Assembly (NCBI GenBank): GCA_003136615.1
Contig: PLFA01000129.1
Coordinates: 4,994-21,442 of the forward strand
DNA length: 16,449 nucleotides
Reading direction: 5' to 3'
DNA from: Caulobacteraceae bacterium
GTDB taxonomy: Bacteria; Pseudomonadota; Alphaproteobacteria; Caulobacterales; Caulobacteraceae
The notes under the pieces were generated by a model. The model searched no databases and was not told the origin of the DNA. It saw nothing but the letters and a program-made list of their open reading frames with translations. A program made the translations under genes and the position numbers. Each line of letters opens with the position of its first letter. Position 1 is the stretch's first letter. Below, in pieces: positions 7,507-15,918 of the stretch.

Positions 7507-7553
7507 GCCGTTAAATATAGGCGCGAGGAGGGCTTTGTTCCTATAAGTCTTGG
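7507..7553. promoter_or_regulatory. Divergent promoter region, exonuclease/ligase versus thioesterase operon
   Basis: Only 47 bases separate the two divergent starts. Each strand carries a CCTATAWK element just before its start codon: CCTATAAG at 7540-7547 for the plus-strand GTG at 7554, and CCTATATT at 7521-7514 for the minus-strand ATG at 7506. Both lie 6-7 bases before the start codon, where transcription would begin at or next to the start codon, so both messages could be leaderless. Neither has a convincing -35 box or a Shine-Dalgarno. The motifs are seen; their use as promoters is inferred. Confidence 0.35.
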
Positions 7554-8006
7554 GTGAGCGCAAAGCCCGACACCCTGCCGGATATGGTCACCCGCATGAC
7601 TCGCGGGACGCCGCAATCGAGCGCTCTAGGGCTGCGCCCCATGTCCGCCGAGGCGGGGGTTGCGTGTATGGCGGTCGCTTGGCGCGCCGATCTGGTGGGC
7701 GATCCGCATAGCGGCGTCATCGCGGGGGGTGTCATCACCACCTTACTGGATCAAACCTGCGGCATGGCGGTGGCCAGTCTCGCCGAGGCGGAAAACCGGC
7801 TCACCGGTCTCGCCACCCTGGATCTGCGGATCGACTATATGCGCGGCGCGGAACTCGGGCGTGAGATCATCGCGCGGGCGCATTGTTATAAGCTCACATC
7901 ATCCATCGGTTTCGTGCGGGCCGCGGCCTTTGAGGACGACGAGGCCAACCCCATCGCCACGGCGCAGGCGACCTTCGCTCTCGCCCCGCCGCCGGCGCCC
8001 AAATGA
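7554..8006 (+). CDS. PaaI-family hotdog thioesterase, first of a tandem pair
   Basis: Predicted acyl-CoA thioesterase of the hotdog fold, hydrolysing a CoA thioester that the sequence does not reveal. The 150-residue length matches a single hotdog domain. The active-site region is GDPHSGVIAGGVITTLLDQTCGMAV, with D66 in the place of the catalytic acidic residue on the central helix. A serine (S53) replaces the first glycine of the usual HGG. The later strands, such as LATLDLRIDYMRGAELGREIIARAHCYK, fit the family's beta sheet. The start is GTG at 7554; an ATG at codon 11 is an alternative. Its stop overlaps the next gene as ATGA, so the two are translationally coupled. Hotdog proteins often work as dimers, so this and the next protein could form a heteromer. 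Confidence 0.87.
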   Translation: MSAKPDTLPDMVTRMTRGTPQSSALGLRPMSAEAGVACMAVAWRADLVGDPHSGVIAGGVITTLLDQTCGMAVASLAEAENRLTGLATLDLRIDYMRGAELGREIIARAHCYKLTSSIGFVRAAAFEDDEANPIATAQATFALAPPPAPK

Positions 8007-8461
8007 GCGAAGCGACTGAGAACTCGGGCGAGAGCTTGGCCGTGCGTCTTGCCGGTCTGTTGGAGACAGTGCCTTATATGTCGTTTCTGGGCATGCAGGC
8101 CGAGCTGGCCGGCGATGAGATGACGGGCCGCTTGCCGTTCGCGCCACATCTGGTGGGAAACCCGATGCTGCCCGCGCTTCATGGCGGGGTGATCGGCGCC
8201 TTTCTGGAAATGACCGCGGTTTGCCAGCTCTGGCTGCTGGAGCCGCATCGCCGTCTGCCGCGCGCCATCGATGTGACTATCGAATATCTGCGACCTGGCC
8301 GGCCCCTCGCGGTCCATGCCCGGGCCAATGTGCGCAAGGTGGGCCGGCGCATCGCCAATGTTCATGTTGAAGCCTGGCAGGAGGCGCGCGATCTGCCCGT
8401 GGCCTTCCTCAGCGGCCATTTCATGCTCAGCCCTCCGGCGGCCGATTCGGCGGCGCCATGA
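8003..8461 (+). CDS. PaaI-family hotdog thioesterase, second of a tandem pair
   Basis: Second predicted acyl-CoA thioesterase, 152 residues, one hotdog domain. The active-site segment is VGNPMLPALHGGVIGAFLEMTA, with H60-G-G and E69 where the first protein has aspartate. VTIEYLRPGRPLAVHARANVRKVGRRIANVHVEAW is the typical sheet with the conserved Arg-rich turn, and the end reads HFMLSPP. Although in the same family as its neighbour, it differs through most of its length, so this is an old duplication or a pairing of distinct subfamilies rather than a recent copy. The ATG overlaps the upstream stop by 4 bases, and its own stop overlaps the acetyltransferase start by 4 bases. The natural substrate is unknown. 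Confidence 0.87.
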   Translation: MSEATENSGESLAVRLAGLLETVPYMSFLGMQAELAGDEMTGRLPFAPHLVGNPMLPALHGGVIGAFLEMTAVCQLWLLEPHRRLPRAIDVTIEYLRPGRPLAVHARANVRKVGRRIANVHVEAWQEARDLPVAFLSGHFMLSPPAADSAAP

Positions 8462-9015
8462 GCTGTCCGACACTCATGACCAATCGTCTGACCCTCCGGG
8501 CCCATGGTGTCGCTGATTTCGACAGCAGCCTCGCCCTGTGGTCCGATCCAGAAGTCGTGCGGTTCATCGGGGGCAAAACGGCGACAGCTGAGGAGGTCTG
8601 GGCCCGGCTTCTGCGTTACAGCGGCCATTGGGCGTTGCTGGGCTTCGGCTTCTGGACGATCCACGAGGCCGCCACGGGCGCGTTCGTGGGCGAAGCTGGG
8701 CTGGCGGACTTCCGCCGCGCCATAACTCCGCCTCTGGGGCCGGATCCTGAGGCGGGGTGGGTCCTGGCGCCCCAGGCTCATGGGAGGGGATATGCCAGAG
8801 AAGCGGTGAGCGCGATCCTGGGGTGGGCGGACGAGACTCTGCAGGCGGCGCGCACAACCTGCATTATCGACCCGCTGAACGCACCATCGCTGAAGCTTGC
8901 GGATAAGCTCGGCTATAGGGCCTTTGCTCGGGGCCTCTATCGCGGTGATGAGGTCGTGATGCTGGAGCGCGCGCGCCCGGGCGCCGGCTTGTATGTGATG
9001 AGGGAGGAGGTCTGA
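8458..9015 (+). CDS. GNAT-family N-acetyltransferase, RimJ/RimL-like
   Basis: Predicted acetyl-CoA-dependent acetyltransferase, 185 residues. The opening TNRLTLRAHGVADFDSSLALWSDPEVVRFIGG is typical of the RimJ/RimL branch, which acetylates protein N-termini or small molecules. The acetyl-CoA loop is QAHGRGYA (about 103-110), within WVLAPQAHGRGYAREAVSA. The segment IIDPLNAPSLKLADKLGYRAF is the conserved C-terminal strand-helix with the usual N-x-x-S. The ATG overlaps the preceding thioesterase stop as ATGA; a second ATG at codon 7, just before TNRLTLR, could be the true start. The next gene follows two bases after the stop. The substrate is unknown; the context suggests acyl-CoA or peptide metabolism but does not settle it. 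Confidence 0.88.
   Translation: MSCPTLMTNRLTLRAHGVADFDSSLALWSDPEVVRFIGGKTATAEEVWARLLRYSGHWALLGFGFWTIHEAATGAFVGEAGLADFRRAITPPLGPDPEAGWVLAPQAHGRGYAREAVSAILGWADETLQAARTTCIIDPLNAPSLKLADKLGYRAFARGLYRGDEVVMLERARPGAGLYVMREEV
9001..9010 (+). promoter_or_regulatory. Strong Shine-Dalgarno for the M28 peptidase GTG start
   Basis: AGGGAGGAGG lies 7 bases before the GTG at 9018 and within the last codons of the acetyltransferase gene. It fixes the GTG as the start and suggests high translation of the peptidase relative to the upstream genes, which rely on stop-start coupling. Confidence 0.65.
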
Positions 9016-9017
9016 TC

Positions 9018-10688
9018 GTGAGATGGGAACGGACGGCGGCATGGGTCGTAGTGGTGATGGGTCTAAGCGTGGCCGGCATGGCGGAAGCTCAGACCTCGGC
9101 GCCCTCGGCGGACGGCGCGCGGCTCTCGGCCTACATTAAGACCCTCGCGTCCGACGCCTTCGAGGGGCGAGGCCCGGCGACGCCGGGCGAGACCAAGGCG
9201 GTGGCCTATATCGAGGCCCAGTACCGCGCCCTCGGTCTCGCCCCCGCAGGGGACCACGGCGGCTATCTGCAGGATGTGCCCCTGATGCGTTTTCATATCC
9301 CCGGGCCGATCCAGGTGGGTCTTGAGGCGAACGGGGCCGCCCGGCCCCTAGCGGAGCTTGAGGATGTCGTCGTGCACACGAGCGTGCCGGCCCGCCATGT
9401 GAGCGTCCGCGATGCGCCCCTCGTCTTCATTGGCTATGGCGTGAGGGCGCCGGAGCGCCATTGGGATGACTTCAAAGGCGTGGATCTGAAGGGAAAGATC
9501 GCCGTCGTCCTGGTCAATGATCCCGACTTCGAGATGGACCCCGCCAACCCTCTCTATGGCCGGTTCGACGGCAAGGCGGAGACCCTCTACGGACGCTGGA
9601 CCTATAAGTACGCGCAGGCGGCGAAGCTGGGCGCGCTGGGCGTGCTCATCGTCCATGAGACCGCGCCCGCGGCCTATGGCTGGAACACCGTGAAGAACTC
9701 CTTTTCCGCGGATCAGTTTGACATTCCGCGCAAACAGCCGAGCGCGACGCATCCCCTCATCGAGGGCTGGATTCAGCGTGACGTGGCCGTCGCCATGTTC
9801 AAGACCGCCGGCCTGGATTTCGATGCGGAGAAAAGGAAGGCGCAGTCAGAGGATTTTCATCCCGTGACGCTGGTGGGGGAAGGCTTCGACGCGGATTACG
9901 CCGTCGAGACATCGACGATCATCAGCCACAATGTCATCGGAAAGCTGGCGGGAACCCGCTGGCCCCGCGAGGCGGTGCTGTTCGGGGCGCACTGGGATCA
10001 CCTGGGCGTCGGGCCCCCGGATGCGCGCGGCGACAGAATCTATAACGGCGCCCTGGATAACGCCTCGGGCGTCGCGGGAATGCTGGAGCTGGCCCGCCTG
10101 TTCTCCGAGTCGCCCCGCACCGCACGCAGCCTCTATTTCATCGCCTTCACCTCTGAGGAGAAGAATCTTCTGGGCTCGGAATATTATGCCGAGCATCCCG
10201 TAACGCCGCTCGCCACCACCACGGCTTTGCTCAACCTGGACGGCCTGAACCTCAATGGGTTGGCTCGGGATATCACCATAGCCGGAAAGGCCAATTCCGA
10301 TCTCTATGACGACATCGCCGCCCTCGCCCAGAAGCAAGGCCGGCGTTTCACGCCCGAGGCTCATCCCGAGGCGGGAGGCTTCTTCCGGGCCGACCACTTC
10401 TCGCTGGCGGCGGCTGGCGTTCCGGCGATCACCGCCCATGGAGGCCTGGATCTGGTGAAGGGCGGCCAGGCCGCTGGCGAGGCGGCCTATCGTGACTACA
10501 ACATCCATCGCTACCACCAGCCCGCCGACGAGTGGGATCCCAACTGGGACTATGCCGGCGCTGTATTGGATCTCGCGCTCTATTATGAGCTCGGCATGCA
10601 ATTGGCCGACAGCCGCGAGTGGCCGGCGTGGAAGCCGGGCGCGGAGTTCAAGGCGATTCGGGACACCACGGCAGCGGCGCGTCGGTAG
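9018..10688 (+). CDS. Exported M28-family zinc metallopeptidase with PA domain
   Basis: Predicted di-zinc aminopeptidase or carboxypeptidase of family M28, 556 residues. It begins with a signal peptide (1 to about 25: Arg-containing n-region, hydrophobic AAWVVVVMGLSVAGM, cleavage near AEAQ), so it acts in the periplasm or outside the cell. A PA insert (about 130-270) precedes the second half of the catalytic domain. The zinc ligands can be placed: H325 in GAHWDHLG, bridging D347 in NGALDNASG, the E380/E381 pair (catalytic base and ligand) in FTSEEKNLLGSEYY, D408 in LNLDGLNL and H500 in YHQPADEWD. The GTG start follows a strong AGGGAGGAGG (9001-9010). It is the last gene of the operon with the thioesterases and acetyltransferase. 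The exact substrate is not evident. Confidence 0.93.
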   Translation: MRWERTAAWVVVVMGLSVAGMAEAQTSAPSADGARLSAYIKTLASDAFEGRGPATPGETKAVAYIEAQYRALGLAPAGDHGGYLQDVPLMRFHIPGPIQVGLEANGAARPLAELEDVVVHTSVPARHVSVRDAPLVFIGYGVRAPERHWDDFKGVDLKGKIAVVLVNDPDFEMDPANPLYGRFDGKAETLYGRWTYKYAQAAKLGALGVLIVHETAPAAYGWNTVKNSFSADQFDIPRKQPSATHPLIEGWIQRDVAVAMFKTAGLDFDAEKRKAQSEDFHPVTLVGEGFDADYAVETSTIISHNVIGKLAGTRWPREAVLFGAHWDHLGVGPPDARGDRIYNGALDNASGVAGMLELARLFSESPRTARSLYFIAFTSEEKNLLGSEYYAEHPVTPLATTTALLNLDGLNLNGLARDITIAGKANSDLYDDIAALAQKQGRRFTPEAHPEAGGFFRADHFSLAAAGVPAITAHGGLDLVKGGQAAGEAAYRDYNIHRYHQPADEWDPNWDYAGAVLDLALYYELGMQLADSREWPAWKPGAEFKAIRDTTAAARR

Positions 10689-10708
10689 GGAGCGCCCGCG
10701 CGCCTCGA

Positions 10709-10737
10709 TTGACCCTGCGTGGGTGGGCGGCTACCGG
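10709..10737 (+). promoter_or_regulatory. Candidate housekeeping promoter of lysK
   Basis: TTGACCC (10709-10715) differs at one position from the Caulobacter-type -35 TTGACGS. After a 14-base spacer comes GCTACCGG (10730-10737), which keeps only the GCTA half of the -10 GCTANAWC. Transcription would begin a few bases before the ATG at 10747, which has no Shine-Dalgarno, so a near-leaderless message would fit. The -10 match is partial. Confidence 0.35.
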
Positions 10738-10746
10738 CTTTGCCCC

Positions 10747-12456
10747 ATGCTTACTGGCCTGTCTTCCTTTGCGCGCGTCGCCAAGCCCTGGTCTTTCGAA
10801 CAGGCGCGCAACCTGCTCGCGCGACTCCTGCGCGTGAGGCTGTCGGGCGGCGAGCGTGACTTGGCCGCCAGCCTGATCGCGGAGGGCAAGATCGACCAGG
10901 CGCTCACGGCTCTTCCCGCGTTACGTAAGCCAGTCCTGTTTCAGACCGGCTACGGCGCCTCGGGCCTGCCCCATATCGGCACCTTCAACGAGGTGGCGCG
11001 CACAACCATGGTGCGGGCGGCTTTCCGCGCCCTGACAGAGGAGGCGATTCCCACCCGCCTGATATCCTTCTCCGACGACATGGACGGTCTAAGGAAGGTT
11101 CCTGAGAACGTCCCCAACCGCGAACTTCTGGCGCGGGATCTGGGCAAGCCCCTGACTCAGGTGCGCGACCCTTTCGGCGAATTCGACAGCTTCGGCGCCC
11201 ACAATAACGCCCGCATGCGCGCCTTTCTGGATGAGCAGGGCTTCGACTATGAGTTCCTGTCTTCCACCGCCTGCTATCGGGAGGGGCGCTTCGATCCCAC
11301 CCTCAGATTGATGCTGGAGCGCTTCGATCAGGTACAGGCGGTCATGCTTCCGACTTTGGGGCCTGAGCGTCGCGCCACCTATTCTCCCTTCTTGCCCATC
11401 AGCCCGACGACCGGTCGCGTGCTGCAAGTCCCGACTCTTGAGCGCCATCCTGATCGCGGCGCCATCGTTTTCGAGGACGAAGACGGCTCGCTTAAGGAAA
11501 CCCCCGTCACGGGCGGCGCCGTCAAGCTACAATGGAAGCCGGATTGGGCCTGCCGCTGGGCCGCCTTCGGAGTGGACTATGAGATGGCGGGCAAGGATCT
11601 CATCGAGTCGGTGAAGGTCTCTTCGAGAATCTGCACGATCCTGGACGGCGTTCCGCCCGAAGGCTTCAACTTCGAGCTGTTCCTGGATCAGGACAACCAG
11701 AAGATTTCCAAGTCCAAGGGTAATGGCCTGACCCTGGAGGAGTGGCGTCGCTATGGGCCACCCGAGAGCCTCGTCTACTATCTCTTTCAGTCGCCCCGCT
11801 CGGCCAAGAAGCTCTATTTCGACGTGATTCCCAAGGCGACGGACGAATATCTCCAGCAGCTTGACGCCTATAATTCGCCCAAGGCGCCGCCGTCGGGAGA
11901 CGAGGCCCGCATCGCCAATCCCCTGGATAATCCCGTCTGGTCGATCCACGGGGGCGCGCCGCCGGAACGTGGATCGCCCGTGTCCTTTGGCCTTCTGCTG
12001 AATCTTGTTTCAGCCGCCAATGCCTCGGAGAGGGCGATCCTGTGGGGATTCATTGCGCGGCAGTTTCCGGGCGCCACGCCGGAAAGTGAACCCCTTCTGG
12101 ATCGGCTGACCGATTATGCACTCCATTATTACGAGGACTTCGTGGCCCCCACCAAGCTTTTCCGCGCGCCAGACCCGCGTGAGCGGGCGGCCATGCAAGA
12201 TCTGCTCGTGCGGCTTAAAGCCATGCCAACGGACTGCCATGATGGGGAGCTCATCCAGAACGAGGTCTATGGCGCGGGTAAGGACGCTGGCTTCGAACCG
12301 CTCCGCGCGTGGTTCACGGCTCTCTACGAGGTGCTTCTCGGGCAGAGCCAGGGGCCCAGGTTTGGCTCCTTCGTCGCGATCTTCGGGTTGGCCGAGACCA
12401 TCGCCCTGATCGAGAAGGCGCTAGCCGGCGTCGATTTGGCCGCCGAAAGTGTTTAG
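10747..12456 (+). CDS. lysK: Lysyl-tRNA synthetase, class I
   Basis: Charges tRNA-Lys with lysine; the class I fold is unrelated to the class II LysRS of E. coli and is usual in archaea and many alphaproteobacteria. With the ATG at 10747 the protein has 569 residues. The HIGH-type motif is LPHIGTF with H76, and the KMSKS-type motif is KISKSKG at 319-325. TGYGASGLPHIGTFNEVARTTMV, ISFSDDMDGLRKVPENVPNRE, PTLGPERRATYSPFLPI and WACRWAAFGVDYEMAGKDLIES are family signatures, and the end keeps the anticodon-binding helical domain with GQSQGPRFGSFVAIFG. The frame runs open upstream to 10492, but that part overlaps the peptidase gene and is not conserved. An insert-like stretch at about 28-57 (RVRLSGGERDLAASLIAEGKIDQALTALPA is its extent) comes before the catalytic core. 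It is probably transcribed separately from the operon before it. Confidence 0.95.
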   Translation: MLTGLSSFARVAKPWSFEQARNLLARLLRVRLSGGERDLAASLIAEGKIDQALTALPALRKPVLFQTGYGASGLPHIGTFNEVARTTMVRAAFRALTEEAIPTRLISFSDDMDGLRKVPENVPNRELLARDLGKPLTQVRDPFGEFDSFGAHNNARMRAFLDEQGFDYEFLSSTACYREGRFDPTLRLMLERFDQVQAVMLPTLGPERRATYSPFLPISPTTGRVLQVPTLERHPDRGAIVFEDEDGSLKETPVTGGAVKLQWKPDWACRWAAFGVDYEMAGKDLIESVKVSSRICTILDGVPPEGFNFELFLDQDNQKISKSKGNGLTLEEWRRYGPPESLVYYLFQSPRSAKKLYFDVIPKATDEYLQQLDAYNSPKAPPSGDEARIANPLDNPVWSIHGGAPPERGSPVSFGLLLNLVSAANASERAILWGFIARQFPGATPESEPLLDRLTDYALHYYEDFVAPTKLFRAPDPRERAAMQDLLVRLKAMPTDCHDGELIQNEVYGAGKDAGFEPLRAWFTALYEVLLGQSQGPRFGSFVAIFGLAETIALIEKALAGVDLAAESV

Positions 12457-12486
12457 GTCTAGGCCGTCGCGCCGGGCCCCCTGTAG

Positions 12487-13617
12487 ATGACCACGCTCAC
12501 CAGCATTCTGACGCGCGGCTGGAAGCGCATCCTGGGGCGCCGGCGTCGGCTGACCCCCGCGCATGTGGATACACCGCAGTCCATCGATCGGTCCGAGCCC
12601 GGCCGCGGGCGCCTGGCCGACGCGCCCTGGCGGATTCCGGCCCTCGGCTGGAAGGATATTCTGTGGCGCACCTACGGAAATCTCGGCCGCGACGGCCTCT
12701 CTGGCGTCGCCGGCGGCGTGGCGTTCTATGTGCTTCTCGCCGTTGTCCCGGCGATCGCCGCCTTCATTTCGGTTTACGGGTTCTTCCTCGATCCCGCGAT
12801 GATCGCCCGTCACCTCTATGGGCTTTCCGCGATCCTGCCCGATGACGCCCTTGAGCTGATTGGCGATCAGATGACCCGACTAGCCAATCAAAAGCATGAG
12901 GTGCTGAGTGTGACACTGGCCGTGAGCACCCTGGTCTCCGTCTGGAGCGCCAATGCGGCGATGAAGGCTTTGGTGGTGGGTCTGAACATCGCCTATTCGG
13001 AGACCGAGTCGCGCCCCTATCTGAAACGCACGCTGTTCACATATGCCGCGACCCTGGCGGCGGTGATTTTTCTGGCGGCCTTCGTGCTTCTGACCGTTGC
13101 GGCCCCCGTCTGGCTCAATGCTCTGGGCTTTCACCGATTGATGGTGGTCTGGAGCGTGCTGCGCTGGCTCCTCGTCTATTTGATCGCCGCCGTCGTCTTC
13201 GTCCTCGCCTATCGTTTTGGGCCCAGCCGCCGTCGCGCTCGCTGGCGCTGGGTGAGCATCGGCGGCGCGGCCGCGGCTCTTTTGTGGATGATCGGCTCGC
13301 TCATCTTCTCCTTCGTGATTGATCATTTCACCCGCCTGGGCGCCACCTATGGTTCGCTGGGGGCGGTGGTTGGGTTTCTCCTCTGGGTCTGGTTCTCGCT
13401 GATGATCCTTCTGGTGGGCGCGGAGCTCAACGCCGAGATTGAGCACCAGACGGCCCTGGACACCACGACGGGACCTCCGGCGCCCCTGGGCGAGCGCGGG
13501 GCGCGGGTGGCGGACACAGTGGGCAAGGCCTTTACCTTATCGGCCGACGAGGCGCGGGACCTGGCCCACCGTTTCGCCCACCGACTGATGGACCTGCTGC
13601 GTCGCCGTGCGCCTTAA
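12487..13617 (+). CDS. YihY/virulence factor BrkB family inner-membrane protein
   Basis: Integral membrane protein of 376 residues. Old annotations call this family ribonuclease BN, which is wrong for its members; its true role is unknown, with transport suggested. After a basic, soluble N-terminus (1 to about 70) there are six hydrophobic segments: roughly 73-101, 140-166, 183-209, 220-245, 255-280 and 289-316. The family signature appears as GVAGGVAFYVLLAVVPAIAAF in the first and YGSLGAVVGFLLWVWFSLMILLVGAELNAE in the last. A charged cytoplasmic tail (about 320-376) ends in a basic RRRAP. The ATG lies 30 bases after the lysK stop with no good Shine-Dalgarno; it may be read from the lysK transcript. 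It converges with prfA, leaving 16 bases between the stops. Confidence 0.88.
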   Translation: MTTLTSILTRGWKRILGRRRRLTPAHVDTPQSIDRSEPGRGRLADAPWRIPALGWKDILWRTYGNLGRDGLSGVAGGVAFYVLLAVVPAIAAFISVYGFFLDPAMIARHLYGLSAILPDDALELIGDQMTRLANQKHEVLSVTLAVSTLVSVWSANAAMKALVVGLNIAYSETESRPYLKRTLFTYAATLAAVIFLAAFVLLTVAAPVWLNALGFHRLMVVWSVLRWLLVYLIAAVVFVLAYRFGPSRRRARWRWVSIGGAAAALLWMIGSLIFSFVIDHFTRLGATYGSLGAVVGFLLWVWFSLMILLVGAELNAEIEHQTALDTTTGPPAPLGERGARVADTVGKAFTLSADEARDLAHRFAHRLMDLLRRRAP

Positions 13618-13633
13618 GGTCGGCCGCGAGCCT

Positions 13634-14707
<1,074 letters not shown>

Positions 14708-14715
14708 GGCGGCGG

Positions 14716-14720
14716 CCTCC
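14716..14720 (-). promoter_or_regulatory. Shine-Dalgarno deciding the prfA TTG start
   Basis: The minus strand reads GGAGG here, 8 bases before the TTG at 14707. The alternative TTG at 14722 would put this site inside the coding region, so 14707 is preferred. Confidence 0.6.
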
Positions 14721-14747
14721 AAGAGCTTAGCGCGCGATAAGGCCGCT

Positions 14748-14776
14748 GATCTAGCGCGCAGCGCGGACCCCGTCGA
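14748..14776 (-). promoter_or_regulatory. Candidate Caulobacter-type housekeeping promoter of prfA
   Basis: The minus strand carries TCGACGG (14776-14770), one base from the -35 TTGACGS. A 14-base spacer follows, then GCTAGATC (14755-14748), an exact match to the -10 GCTANAWC. Transcription would start near 14741, giving a leader of about 34 bases that contains the GGAGG site. Confidence 0.5.
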
Positions 14777-14831
14777 GCCTCAGCAAAACTTCATAGGTTC
14801 GCTTCGACTTATGACTCTTAGCAGCATTGAT

Positions 14832-14928
14832 TTTGCTCAAGAAAGCAAATTGATCGTGGCTTTAGCCACGCAAGGCTGCTTCGCCTCGCCCGCCCGTTCC
14901 GAGCGACCACGGTTGCGCCGGAGGCGCA
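14832..14928. repeat. Cluster of three short inverted repeats in the prfA-DUF5672 intergenic region
   Basis: This holds three hairpins. The first is TTTGCT/AGCAAA (14832-14849, 6 bp, loop CAAGAA). The second is CGTGGC/GCCACG (14855-14870, 6 bp, loop TTTA). The third is TGCGCC/GGCGCA (14914-14928, 6 bp, loop GGA). None is followed by a T-run in either direction. They lie upstream of both the prfA promoter and the DUF5672 gene and could be structures in the DUF5672 leader, operators or a small RNA; nothing here decides it. Confidence 0.35.
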
Positions 14929-14947
14929 GGGGCCTTAGGTGCCCTTC

Positions 14948-15838
14948 ATGCCTGCGGATTTCTCGAATGTAACAGTTGTAACCGTCACGGGCGAAGCCGG
15001 CGCGGGCGGGGCGGCGGCTGTACCCAGTCTCGTCCACAGCTCCGCCCAGCTACCGGGCTCGCGGGCGCTGATGATTAGCCCGGATCGACCCCAACAACTG
15101 CCTGGCAATAATAGACATTACAGAGTTAAGCCATTTGGATATATTGGTTATAGTGTTTTTGTTCTCTATTGCCTTGCGAATTTTATTGATACTGATTACG
15201 CATTAATTGTTCAGAAAGATGGGTGGGTTCTTAATGCCGATAACTGGCGGCCCGAATTCTTTGATTATGACTATTTAGGAGCGCCGTCAGTCTCTGGTAT
15301 GACTGTGGATTCGCAGGGCGCCCGTACGATTTACAACGGGTTTACATGGCAACAATTCGTTGGTCGATCGGATGTCCAGCTCCTGCCGGTCTATAATGGC
15401 GGCCTTTCACTCCGCAGCCAACGATTGCTCACGGCGCCCCGCCGTCTGGGCTTGACGATGAATATTACGCCGCCGCACCTTTTTGGCGACGCTGGCGATC
15501 CGTCGGCCCTGTTCGAGATGGATTGGCCCTGGGCGCATCATACCGAAGACACTCAGGTGTGCGTCTATATGCGCGAGGCGCTGGAGGCCGATGGAATCCG
15601 CTTCGCCCCTCTGGACCTGGCCCTGGATTTTTCATTTGAATACATCGGCGATGTCATTCACGCGAAACACGATTTTTCGCGCAACTTTGGCACGCATTGT
15701 AGACTACGTCATTTTCTGGGTGGAGATCCGCCAAGAATAGACTGTGTGGCAAACCGTAAAGAGATTTATGGCGTACATCGGCAAGCCGAGATAAACGACT
15801 TTCTCAGGTTGAGGTATGGATACGTTATAGAGATATAG
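14948..15838 (+). CDS. DUF5672 family protein, putative glycosyltransferase-like, mosaic composition
   Basis: About 296 residues from the ATG at 14948 (GTG at 14939 is an alternative). The pattern matches DUF5672, glycosyltransferase-like proteins often found in polysaccharide gene clusters. VTVVTVTGE opens the fold, QKDGWVLNADNWRPEFFDYDYLGAP holds a DxD-like region, and YNGGLSLRSQRLL, HTEDTQVCVYMREALEADGIRFAPLDLALDFSFE follow in family order. No signal peptide or membrane segment is seen. Base composition is uneven: about 35% G+C over 15121-15240 (hand count), about 63% over 15421-15480, and about 47% over 15661-15780. The AT-rich parts use codons unlike the neighbours. This suggests a transferred gene, or one recombined in pieces. 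Enzymatic activity and substrate are unproven. A GC-rich hairpin follows the stop. Confidence 0.75.
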   Translation: MPADFSNVTVVTVTGEAGAGGAAAVPSLVHSSAQLPGSRALMISPDRPQQLPGNNRHYRVKPFGYIGYSVFVLYCLANFIDTDYALIVQKDGWVLNADNWRPEFFDYDYLGAPSVSGMTVDSQGARTIYNGFTWQQFVGRSDVQLLPVYNGGLSLRSQRLLTAPRRLGLTMNITPPHLFGDAGDPSALFEMDWPWAHHTEDTQVCVYMREALEADGIRFAPLDLALDFSFEYIGDVIHAKHDFSRNFGTHCRLRHFLGGDPPRIDCVANRKEIYGVHRQAEINDFLRLRYGYVIEI

Positions 15839-15848
15839 GGCGTTACGA

Positions 15849-15881
15849 GCGCGCCGGCCGTCTGGAGTTGGTCCGGCGCGC
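15849..15881 (+). terminator. Terminator-like GC-rich hairpin after the DUF5672 gene
   Basis: GCGCGCCGG (15849-15857) and CCGGCGCGC (15873-15881) form a perfect 9-bp stem around a 15-base loop, starting 10 bases after the stop codon. No T-run follows, so it may slow polymerase or protect the 3' end rather than act as a classic intrinsic terminator. Confidence 0.4.
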
Positions 15882-15918
15882 GACCAGGACGCGAATTCGC
15901 CGCTGGGCCGCCTATTGG

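Noticed and set aside
7507..7563. N-terminal extension of the exonuclease to 7563
   Set aside because: The 19 extra residues are not family-like and would overlap the divergent thioesterase start; the standard N-terminus begins at the ATG at 7506.
9846..10601. Open frame of 251 codons on the minus strand opposite the M28 peptidase
   Set aside because: It lies opposite the conserved zinc-ligand region of the peptidase and has no recognisable domain; it is a shadow of G+C-biased codons.
10492..10746. Upstream extension of the LysRS frame
   Set aside because: It overlaps the M28 peptidase in another frame and its translation is unlike any LysRS; the family sequence begins after 10747.
12487..13617. 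Ribonuclease BN as the function of the YihY/BrkB protein
   Set aside because: This is a known historical misassignment; the protein is plainly a six-segment membrane protein with no nuclease motif.
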